Of a stretch of 5,099 nucleotides of DNA, positions 1 through 5,099 are shown piece after piece. The notes below the pieces were generated by a model. That model was not told the origin of the DNA. It searched no databases and saw only the letters and a program-made list of their open reading frames with translations. The stretch is from Limnoglobus sp. (GTDB lineage Bacteria > Planctomycetota > Planctomycetia > Gemmatales > Gemmataceae), in NCBI GenBank assembly GCA_025353985.1, contig JANXNT010000965.1:1-5099 (forward strand). Direction: 5' to 3'. A program made the position numbers and the translations under genes. Numbering within the stretch: the stretch's first letter is position 1; every line of letters starts with the position of its first letter.

Positions 1-1212
1 CTCGTGCTGATGCCGAGCCTCACGCGGTTCGGCGTGTCGCGCAAGATTGAAGACCCCGAAGCCCGCCGCCGCCTCCGCGACATAATGACCGACCTCGACC
101 CACCGAAGGGCGTCGGCTTCATCGTGCGGACCGCCGCCGTGGATCGCGATGCCAACGAACTCCAAAGCGATCTCGCCTACTTACTGCGCCTGTGGCAAGT
201 CGTCGTGCGACGCATCAAGCGAGTAGCCGCTCCGGTCGAGATTTATCGCGAATCGGACATGATTACGCGAACGATCCGCGACGTGTTCACGAAGGATATC
301 GACGCCATTTGGGTCGATGACGCCACCGCGTTCCAGCATGCTTCGGAGTTCTTGCAAATCGTGATGCCCCGCTTCGCGGACCGCATCAAACTGCACGAAC
401 AAGCCGAACCGCTGTTCCACCGCCACCGCATCGAAGAGGAAATCGCCCAACTCAACCACAAGAAGATCGATATGCCACGCGGTGGCTCGATCATCATCGA
501 GCAGACCGAAGCGCTCGTGGCCATCGACGTGAACAGCGGTAATTTCCGTGCGGACAACAACGCCGAAGAGACCGCTTACCAGATGAACATGATCGCCGCG
601 AAGGAGATCGCCCGCCAACTGCGTCTCCGCGACCTTGGCGGCGTCATCGTCAACGACTTCATCGATATGCGCGACGAAAAGCATCGCCGCAATGTCGAAA
701 ACACACTTCGCGATGCACTCGAACGCGATAAGGCCCGCACGAAGATCCTGCGAATCTCGCAGTTCGGCATCATCGAGATGACGCGCCAGCGGATTCAAAC
801 GTCCTTGAAACGGCGGATTTACAACGAGTGTACCCACTGCAAGGCGACCGGTTACATCCGTACGAACGAAACGACTGGCATCGAAGTCATGCGGTTGTTG
901 CAGCTTGCCACGCACCGGGCTATGGTTGGCACGCCGGCGGTGTCGAGCGTTCACGTGACGGTTCACACCGATGCGTCGTATTACATCCTGAATAGCAAGC
1001 GGAAGGAAATTGCCGTACTCGAAGAGCGTGCGAAAATCGAGATCGTCGTGCAGGGAATTCTCGGCGTGTCGCCCGATTACCTCGAACTGAAGTGCCACGA
1101 TGCGAACGGCAATGAAGTGCGATTGCTGAACCCTGGCCCGCCGCCAAAGCTCGGTAACACGCGGCCAAACCGGGCGTTGCCCGAACGGCGATTCCCGGCA
1201 CAAATCGACTAA
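1..1212 (+). CDS. rng: Rne/Rng family ribonuclease (RNase E/G), 5' partial
   Basis: C-terminal 403 residues of an RNase E/G endoribonuclease, a cytoplasmic enzyme that cuts single-stranded RNA during rRNA maturation and mRNA decay. The frame is open to base 1, and the first visible residues (LVLMPSLTRFGVSRKIED) match the stretch after the S1 domain of RNase E, so the real start lies upstream; the GTG at 4 and the ATG at 10 are internal. Numbering visible codons from base 1, the IVRTAA segment (R43, T44) matches the 5'-monophosphate sensor pocket of E. coli RNase E. AIDVNSG carries the metal-binding D176 and N178, and NDFIDM supplies the second catalytic Asp (D219). IARQLRLRDLGG and RQR further confirm the family. 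The zinc-link cysteines are C277 and C280, in CTHC rather than the usual CPxC. Only about 120 residues follow, with no long disordered degradosome scaffold, so it is built like RNase G; the rne/rng choice is therefore tentative. A strong terminator follows the stop. Confidence 0.95.
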   Translation, partial: LVLMPSLTRFGVSRKIEDPEARRRLRDIMTDLDPPKGVGFIVRTAAVDRDANELQSDLAYLLRLWQVVVRRIKRVAAPVEIYRESDMITRTIRDVFTKDIDAIWVDDATAFQHASEFLQIVMPRFADRIKLHEQAEPLFHRHRIEEEIAQLNHKKIDMPRGGSIIIEQTEALVAIDVNSGNFRADNNAEETAYQMNMIAAKEIARQLRLRDLGGVIVNDFIDMRDEKHRRNVENTLRDALERDKARTKILRISQFGIIEMTRQRIQTSLKRRIYNECTHCKATGYIRTNETTGIEVMRLLQLATHRAMVGTPAVSSVHVTVHTDASYYILNSKRKEIAVLEERAKIEIVVQGILGVSPDYLELKCHDANGNEVRLLNPGPPPKLGNTRPNRALPERRFPAQID

Positions 1213-1216
1213 CGCG

Positions 1217-1250
1217 AAGGGCAGACAGCAATGTCTGCCCTTTCTCTTTA
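1217..1250 (+). terminator. Rho-independent terminator of the RNase E/G gene
   Basis: A perfect 11-bp stem (1217-1227 with 1232-1242, AAGGGCAGACA) closes on a GCAA tetraloop and is followed on the plus strand by the T-rich stretch TTTCTCTTTA. It begins 5 bases after the ribonuclease stop codon. The T-rich tail runs into the stop codon of the convergent lipoprotein gene. Read on the minus strand the same hairpin lacks a T-run, so it is at best a weak terminator in that direction. Confidence 0.85.
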
Positions 1251-1475
1251 GCGTCCCGTTGGGCTGGGTCGGTCGATGTATCCGGACGGGCCGACGCTGC
1301 GGTCGTCTTCGAATGTCGCGAGGCGATCGCGTCCGCGGCGTTTCTGTTCTTCGATGCTGTAGCCGGGCAAATCCGCCCGCGATTTGTTCCGTGCTTCGAA
1401 CGGCCCGGAAATGTTACGACAGCCCGTTGTGTTGAGTATTGCGATCAAGCCGATCAATGCTGTTCGTCGTGACAT
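1248..1475 (-). CDS. small putative lipoprotein, function unknown
   Basis: 75-residue protein with an export signal typical of a lipoprotein: basic MSRR start, a short hydrophobic stretch (ALIGLIAIL), then NTTGC with Cys19 as the likely lipidated residue. The lipobox is loose, because the -3 position is Thr rather than Leu. The mature part of about 57 residues is hydrophilic and charged (IEEQKRRGRDRL) and ends in Pro/Gly-rich sequence (DRPSPTGR); it shows no recognisable domain. The start is supported by an AGGAGA ribosome-binding site 5 bases upstream. I recall similar short lipoproteins, with a conserved CRN..GPF start and an EQ.RRGRDRL segment, in Gemmata-type planctomycetes, but this is memory and not a search. 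It converges on the ribonuclease gene, with 35 bases between the stop codons, and has no partner on its own strand within 500 bases. If processed as predicted it would sit on the periplasmic side of a membrane. Confidence 0.7.
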   Translation of the reverse strand: MSRRTALIGLIAILNTTGCRNISGPFEARNKSRADLPGYSIEEQKRRGRDRLATFEDDRSVGPSGYIDRPSPTGR

Positions 1476-1480
1476 GGTTA

Positions 1481-1486
1481 TCTCCT
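1481..1486 (-). promoter_or_regulatory. ribosome-binding site of the small lipoprotein gene
   Basis: Minus strand reads AGGAGA followed by 5 bases and then ATG. This near-consensus Shine-Dalgarno sequence fixes the lipoprotein start at 1475 and is one of the main reasons to believe so short a gene. Confidence 0.75.
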
Positions 1487-1515
1487 CTGAAACCGTCGCG
1501 CATCCTTACACTTTC

Positions 1516-1521
1516 ATTATC
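1516..1521 (-). promoter_or_regulatory. possible -10 element for the lipoprotein gene
   Basis: Minus strand reads GATAAT 40 bases before the lipoprotein start codon, in an otherwise AT-rich leader. No good -35 lies at 17 bases (CGTTTT is found there), and TTGCAA sits too close at 13. The call rests on one hexamer and position only. Confidence 0.2.
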
Positions 1522-1595
1522 GGTGTCATACGGTTTGCAAAACGTGAAAAACGTGTGCCGTAATCGCAAACGACGGATTTTACGCTCTCAGAATC

Positions 1596-1900
1596 GACGT
1601 AAGTCAGAATTGTGGAAGTTCAAAAACCGTGTTTTTCGTGTTTTTTTCGTCTCAAAATGCCTGTTTTTGATCGCAATTCGCTTATCTGTTCACGGCGATT
1701 TCGCCGTATTCTGATGTCTGGCAGATGTTTGCGTCGAGGTTCAACCGTCTGACACGCGGCGAAAGTATCGACCAAATCAGACCAAAAATCGACCGAATGG
1801 GTACCAACATGGCACCAATATCGACCGGAAGCGCCTTTTCTATGTCATTTAGAGACACTTTTGAGACACTTTGCGCACGTCGCGAATTCTGACTTACGTC
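1596..1900. repeat. 16-bp perfect inverted repeat bracketing about 305 bp
   Basis: GACGTAAGTCAGAATT at 1596-1611 is matched by its exact reverse complement at 1885-1900, with 273 bases between. Each arm contains a GAC-N4-GTC dyad (GACGTAAGTC). No obvious target-site duplication flanks the pair (TC on the left, AT on the right), and no transposase-like frame lies inside. The size would fit a miniature inverted-repeat element; that identity is unproven. Confidence 0.6.
1852..1873. repeat. tandem 11-base duplication
   Basis: GAGACACTTTT is followed directly by GAGACACTTTG, differing only at the last base. It lies in the spacer just inside the right arm of the 16-bp inverted repeat. Two copies only, so it may be slippage rather than a functional site. 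Confidence 0.5.
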
Positions 1901-1966
1901 ATTTCCACGCAAACTTATTGACTTCGAAAATTGGTGTGGGTGGAGCGGACAAAAATCGATTTCACG

Positions 1967-1997
1967 AAAAAAACCCTTCGAGTTGGCTCGAAGGGTT
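1967..1997 (-). terminator. Rho-independent terminator of the FG-GAP repeat protein gene
   Basis: A perfect 11-bp stem (1972-1982 with 1987-1997, AACCCTTCGAG) has a 4-base loop. On the minus strand it is followed by an uninterrupted T-run, seven T including the last two stem bases. It starts about 25 bases after the stop codon of the 525-residue gene. The plus-strand side also continues into T-rich sequence (TCGTTCGTTTTCTC), so some activity in both directions is possible. Confidence 0.9.
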
Positions 1998-2021
1998 CGT
2001 TCGTTTTCTCAAATCCACGGT

Positions 2022-3599
2022 TTAGCGGATCGTGAGGCTGTTGCCACCGACGTAGACTCCGCCGAGGAAGTCCGATGAGAACGCGAGGAAGTTGCTGAGT
2101 TCGGAAAGCGAGTTCCCGTCGAGGATTCGCACGCGGGAAATCTGACCGGCACCTGGCCCTGCGACGATGTCGGAAACGGCGTTGCCGTTGCGGTCGGTGA
2201 CGGCGACTCGTACGCCGCCGTTGCCGTTGCCGGACACTCCGGAACCCGTGACCAAGCCACCGCTGTTGCCACCGAAGTTCGACGAACCGCTCACGGAACC
2301 ACCCGTGCCGTTCACGCCACCGGCCCCGAGAGTGCCATCGTTCGACGTCAGAATCACTTCGCGAAGTTGAGCGGAATTTCGACCGTCGAAGACGCGAACG
2401 ATCGCATTTCCCGAGCTATTGCCGACGACGATATCAGACTTGCCATCGCCGCGGAACTGGCCGACGGCGACGTTGACGCCGTCGCGGTTGTTCGAATCGA
2501 AAGCGAAGAAGGCCCGTTTCGCGAGCGGTTGGCTGAAGCCAGGCACCAAGCGACCGTCGTACACTTTCACGGCAGGTCCGCCACCTTCACCGGCACCGGT
2601 GATGATGTAATCGCGACGATCGACGCCCGTCAGGCCATCGACGTTACCAGCGGCAATGCGAACCCCGTTACGAAATGTATCTTCGTATGCGAAGAAGTTA
2701 GCCAGTACCGAAGCGCTCAGAGTACCCGTGCCGAACTTCGAGCCGTCGAACACGATGACTCGTGGGCCGCCGCCGTTACCGGCACCGACGATAATGTCGT
2801 TGAAGCCATCGGCTTGAATGTCGCCGATGGCGATTTCAGCTCCGCCACGGAAGGTGGTTTCAAAGGCTTGGAAGTCTTCGAGAACGATTCCGGTTTTGCC
2901 GTCGAACACTTTCACGCGAGCCGATCCGCCGTTCGCGGGAACGGTGACAATGTCGTCGACACCGTCGCGATTCACATCGCCCGTCGCCACGCGAACGCCA
3001 CCGAGGAACGAGGGTTCGTAGGCGAGGAAGGAGTATCGTTCGATACCCGTAGTCGATTCGAATACTCGAACCCGCGGTTCGGCACCGGGGCCGGAGGCGA
3101 CGGCGAATAGCGATTGCGAAGTCGTTGCCGCGACAATCGTGATCGTCACCGTAACGGCCACACTCGGCAAGTCGTTCGATGTCAAATCGATCGCATTGTA
3201 AGTGAACGTGATCGGGCCGAAGTTCGTGTCGTAATTCGACGGTGCGACGAAGGTAAAGCCGCCATTCGAGTCGAATCGTAGCGAGTTGGCTGGCAGAGCG
3301 GGTGCGGGGTTGCCATTATTGGAGGAAATGGCAGCGGACTGCCGTACAGCGGTCAAGATCGCGTTCGGGTTCGTCGTGCTGAAGTCGTTCGAAAGTACGC
3401 CAATTTTGCCAGTCTTGACATCGGGCACGAATGCGCTGATGGTCAAGACTTGGCCGGCTTGCACCTGATAGCTATCGGGGGCCGATACGACGGTCGGCAC
3501 TTCTCGCGATTCGAGCGTATCGAAGCCGAGTCCGTAGGTGCTTACCAACTGCGACGCAGCATTCGAGCCACGAACTTTGGGTGAAAGAAAGCCGAACAT
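2022..3599 (-). CDS. secreted-type Ig/cadherin-like and FG-GAP repeat protein
   Basis: 525 residues, probably exported or surface-attached; substrate or partner unknown. Residues 1-36 lack a classical hydrophobic signal peptide but hold DTLESREVPTV, the LE-x-R-x-x-P motif that marks the N-terminus of many large extracellular planctomycete proteins. Residues 40-157 look like a bacterial Ig/cadherin-like domain (DSYQVQAGQVLTI, GVLSND, GGFTFVAPSNY, ITFTYNAID, VTVTITIV). Residues 163-517 hold FG-GAP/VCBS-like units with the pattern F.a(Y/F)...F..GvrvA.Gd.n.DG..DIi.G.g.GG...V.VfDG, around 191-235, 243-287, 302-350, 364-407 and 462-496, with half-units at 164-180 and 503-517. Calcium-loop motifs DxNxDGxxD are clear at 208-216 and altered at 260-268 (DxQxDG), 381-389 and 469-477; the third unit has an expanded loop (319-330). 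A Gly/Ser/Asn-rich insert fills 421-463. The start ATG has only a weak GGAG 10 bases upstream; no other Met lies nearby. No dockerin or anchor domain is seen, and the protein ends right after the last half-unit. Confidence 0.9.
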   Translation of the reverse strand: MFGFLSPKVRGSNAASQLVSTYGLGFDTLESREVPTVVSAPDSYQVQAGQVLTISAFVPDVKTGKIGVLSNDFSTTNPNAILTAVRQSAAISSNNGNPAPALPANSLRFDSNGGFTFVAPSNYDTNFGPITFTYNAIDLTSNDLPSVAVTVTITIVAATTSQSLFAVASGPGAEPRVRVFESTTGIERYSFLAYEPSFLGGVRVATGDVNRDGVDDIVTVPANGGSARVKVFDGKTGIVLEDFQAFETTFRGGAEIAIGDIQADGFNDIIVGAGNGGGPRVIVFDGSKFGTGTLSASVLANFFAYEDTFRNGVRIAAGNVDGLTGVDRRDYIITGAGEGGGPAVKVYDGRLVPGFSQPLAKRAFFAFDSNNRDGVNVAVGQFRGDGKSDIVVGNSSGNAIVRVFDGRNSAQLREVILTSNDGTLGAGGVNGTGGSVSGSSNFGGNSGGLVTGSGVSGNGNGGVRVAVTDRNGNAVSDIVAGPGAGQISRVRILDGNSLSELSNFLAFSSDFLGGVYVGGNSLTIR

Positions 3600-3893
3600 G
3601 AGTGATCTACTCCAGGGTCGAGTACGGTGAGTGTTGGCCGTTTCCCCGCGATTCCGAATGCTGGTCTACGAATCGTCCGTGCGGACGGAATGGCTATCGT
3701 TTTATACACGATAGCGGGCGGTGCGGTCGGCAGAGTCGGGGCGAATTCCCGGATCGCGTTCCCCGCACATTCGGGGCATGGCGGTTACGCCCGTGGATCG
3801 GAACGCGGGTGCTATACTTGTCAGACGATGTGCGATGCGACGCGGTTTGCCGGCCCGCGATTTCTTGCCAGAATTACTCAAGTTGCAACGATT
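3600..3893. other. intergenic gap with dyads, probable leader of the FG-GAP gene
   Basis: 294 bases between the glycosyltransferase stop and the start of the FG-GAP gene, both on the minus strand. Open frames on the plus strand across it are Cys/Arg-rich, lack ribosome-binding sites and run into the antisense of the glycosyltransferase, so I treat them as chance. It holds a 14-base near-palindrome (3674-3687, CGTCCG-TG-CGGACG), an 8-bp-stem dyad (3693-3715) and a 5-bp stem CCCCG/CGGGG (3761-3776). None is followed by a T-run, so no clear terminator for the glycosyltransferase gene is seen. The promoter for the FG-GAP gene is expected here, but no convincing -35/-10 pair was found. Confidence 0.6.
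3693..3715 (-). promoter_or_regulatory. dyad enclosing a TATAAA hexamer, possible promoter/operator
   Basis: GCTATCGT (3693-3700) pairs perfectly with ACGATAGC (3708-3715) across a 7-base loop. On the minus strand the loop and its edge read TATAAA (3706 to 3701), about 100 bases before the FG-GAP gene start. It could be a -10 box inside an operator, or a hairpin in the leader RNA. No TTGACA-like -35 lies 16-18 bases upstream, so the promoter reading is weak; the dyad itself is certain. Confidence 0.3.
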
Positions 3894-5099
3894 TCACGCG
3901 GCCCTCAGTGCGAAATCGGGCCGGTCGAGCCGAAAATGCGGACTGTAGTAGGGGTCGCCGCTCTTTAAGAACGCTTCCCACTTGAGTTGAAACAAATCGT
4001 GCTCTTTCTTGAAACGACGCTCTTTCTCGGGTGTATCTTCGTAACCCCGCGTTTTCGATTCGTAATGGTACAACTCCGCATCGGGCGTCCAGATGATGCG
4101 ATACCCGGCGGCGAGGATCTGCAAACAGAGATCGACGTCATTGAACGCCAGGATAAAGCCTTCGTCGAATCCGCCAACGCGCTCGAATGCCGCACGCGGG
4201 CAGAGTAGGCACGCCCCCGTTACGGCTGCAACATTCTGCGTAAACTTCAGCCGTTGCATATAACCGGACGCATGACGCGGGTAACTCAAGTGCGAATGCC
4301 CCGCCACGCCACCCATCCCAACGACGATCCCCGCGTGCTGGATTGTGTCGTCCGCGTAATAGAGTTTCGCGCCGACCGCACCGACTCCCGGTTGTGTCGC
4401 GTGCTTGACCATCCGTTCGAGCCAGTCCGGATTCACCGCTTCGATGTCGTTATTGAGGAATAACAGAAGTTCGCCCTTCGCCTGTGTGGCGGCAAAATTG
4501 TTTACGGCAGCATAGTTGAATGGCTTCGACCACGTCAGAATGCGAACGTTGCGCGTCGCTTCGAAGTGCCGATAATACGCGAATGTCTCCGGGCGCGTGC
4601 TGCCGTTCTCGACGAGGATGAGTTCAAAATTCGTGTAACTGCTGTTCGCTAACGACTCGACGCATCGCGCGAGCATCTCCGGCTGATCCTTGTTCGGCAC
4701 GATCACAGTAACCAGCGGTTGTTCCCGCAACTGATACACGACCTGATACGTTCCGGGCACCGGACCATCGTACACAGATGCATCGACTTTGCCGCGTAGC
4801 AAGTGATCTTGCACGGCGCGTTTGCCGGCATCGTGTGCGTAACCCTTACTGCCGGCCGTGGCCGCCGTCGATTGCGCGTGCATCCGCCAGTGATACAGGA
4901 CGTGCGGAATATGCACAATCTGCCGAGCCAGCTCGCCGGCTCGCAGCACGAGGTCGTGATCTTGTGCACCGTCGAAACCATGGCGGAACCCGCCGAGTTG
5001 CGTAAACAGCGAACGCTGAATCGTCGTGAGGTGACAGATATAGTTTCGGCTACGCAACGTTTCCGGCGACCAGTTCGGCTTAAAATTCGGCTCGACGCG
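3894..5099 (-). CDS. two-domain family 2 glycosyltransferase (RfbC-like), 5' partial
   Basis: C-terminal 401 residues of a GT2 glycosyltransferase that would move a sugar from a nucleotide-sugar donor onto a growing O-antigen or exopolysaccharide chain at the cytoplasmic side of the inner membrane. The frame is open to the window end: before the TTG at 5057, which is internal, the codons read RVEPNFKPNWSPET, typical of the middle of such proteins. Visible residues 1-75 are the end of a first GT2 domain (NYICHL, GGFRHGFDGAQDHDLVLR, VLYHWRMH). A second complete GT2 domain starts near residue 127 (PLVTVIVPNKDQ) and carries the NNDIE metal/nucleotide-binding motif (216-220), DTIQHAG, GGVAGHSH, the acceptor-side GGFDEGFILAFNDVDLCLQ (309-327) and HYES. 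This order matches the Myxococcus RfbC type of tandem GT2 proteins. The protein ends in the family's usual DPYYSPHF..L.RPDF tail, so the C-terminus is intact. No membrane segment is visible. Acceptor and sugar cannot be read from sequence. Confidence 0.93.
   Translation of the reverse strand, partial: RVEPNFKPNWSPETLRSRNYICHLTTIQRSLFTQLGGFRHGFDGAQDHDLVLRAGELARQIVHIPHVLYHWRMHAQSTAATAGSKGYAHDAGKRAVQDHLLRGKVDASVYDGPVPGTYQVVYQLREQPLVTVIVPNKDQPEMLARCVESLANSSYTNFELILVENGSTRPETFAYYRHFEATRNVRILTWSKPFNYAAVNNFAATQAKGELLLFLNNDIEAVNPDWLERMVKHATQPGVGAVGAKLYYADDTIQHAGIVVGMGGVAGHSHLSYPRHASGYMQRLKFTQNVAAVTGACLLCPRAAFERVGGFDEGFILAFNDVDLCLQILAAGYRIIWTPDAELYHYESKTRGYEDTPEKERRFKKEHDLFQLKWEAFLKSGDPYYSPHFRLDRPDFALRAA

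Larger units (their letters stand above)
1476..1966. other. noncoding spacer, AT-rich, with several repeats
   Basis: About 490 bases between the start of the lipoprotein gene and the terminator of the large repeat-protein gene. Open frames here (plus 1439-1714, minus 1682-1912) have no ribosome-binding site and no recognisable protein character. The stretch holds a 16-base inverted repeat pair (1596-1611 and 1885-1900), T-runs stepped by CGT at 1628-1650, a short hairpin ACGGCG-ATTT-CGCCGT at 1692-1707, three ATCGACC copies between 1767 and 1826, an imperfect dyad at 1800-1816, and an 11-base tandem duplication at 1852-1873. Base composition is clearly poorer in GC than the flanking genes at 1621-1680. 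It may be a decayed or non-autonomous insertion, or simply a long spacer. Confidence 0.6.

Noticed and set aside
181..1203. 340-codon open frame on the minus strand opposite the ribonuclease gene
   Set aside because: The plus strand encodes a family with clear catalytic motifs over the same bases. The antisense translation has no recognisable motif, and long antisense frames are common opposite GC-rich genes.
1439..1714. 91-codon plus-strand frame over the lipoprotein gene start and spacer
   Set aside because: It overlaps the better supported lipoprotein gene, is rich in Lys, Arg and Phe because of the T-runs, and has no ribosome-binding site.
1588..1891. TCAGAAT/ATTCTGA heptamer four times in the spacer, considered as a regulator site
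   Set aside because: The same heptamer also occurs inside coding sequence at 2348-2354 and 4535-4541, so it is not specific to the spacer; two of the four copies are just parts of the inverted-repeat arms.
1682..1912. 76-codon minus-strand frame in the spacer, considered as a recombinase remnant
   Set aside because: No recombinase or transposase motif can be seen, and its sequence is built from the short repeats of the spacer.
2367..3110. 247-codon plus-strand frame opposite the FG-GAP repeat gene
   Set aside because: It mirrors the repeats of the real gene; its own repeated Asp/Val/Ala-rich pattern is the antisense of the FG-GAP units, and no ribosome-binding site supports it.
3761..3776. 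CCCCG/CGGGG hairpin as a terminator for the glycosyltransferase gene
   Set aside because: The stem is only 5 bp and no T-run follows on the minus strand; it also lies over 100 bases past the stop codon.
3811..3818. TATACT on the plus strand as a promoter -10 box
   Set aside because: No -35 match at normal spacing and no plus-strand gene downstream.
3602..3985. 127-, 113- and 75-codon overlapping plus-strand frames in the 3600-3990 region
   Set aside because: They compete with one another, are Cys/Arg-rich, lack ribosome-binding sites and extend into the antisense of the glycosyltransferase.

Overview
The window reads as ordinary chromosomal DNA from a planctomycete, most likely a Gemmataceae member. 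The strongest clues are the N-terminal LESREVPTV motif of the large secreted-type repeat protein, its Ig/cadherin-like plus FG-GAP build, and a short lipoprotein of a kind I associate with Gemmata relatives. Family-level placement is inference from recollection; no search was possible. The coding regions are moderately GC-rich (a hand count of 481-540 gives 37 G+C of 60), while part of the main spacer is AT-rich (1621-1680 gives 22 of 60).

Layout: (1) 1-1212, plus strand, the 3' part of an RNase E/G family ribonuclease gene whose start lies before the window, followed by a strong hairpin terminator. (2) 1248-1475, minus strand, a 75-residue putative lipoprotein, convergent with the ribonuclease gene. 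(3) 1476-1966, a noncoding spacer of about 490 bases, holding a 16-base perfect inverted repeat that brackets about 305 bases, plus smaller repeats. (4) 2022-3599, minus strand, a 525-residue protein with an N-terminal planctomycete-type export motif, one Ig/cadherin-like domain and about six FG-GAP-like units, ended by a textbook terminator at 1967-1997. (5) 3600-3893, a noncoding gap of 294 bases with several short dyads. (6) 3894-5099, minus strand, the C-terminal 401 residues of a two-domain family 2 glycosyltransferase of the RfbC type, whose start lies beyond the window.

The genes do not form an obvious pathway. The ribonuclease is cytoplasmic RNA processing, the lipoprotein and repeat protein belong to the envelope or outside, and the glycosyltransferase to surface polysaccharide synthesis. 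The last two share a strand but are separated by 294 bases, and I see no evidence that they are one operon. I found no RNA gene, CRISPR array, intact mobile element or defence system. The most interesting leads are the inverted-repeat-bounded spacer segment and the architecture of the repeat protein; neither amounts to a demonstrated new system.
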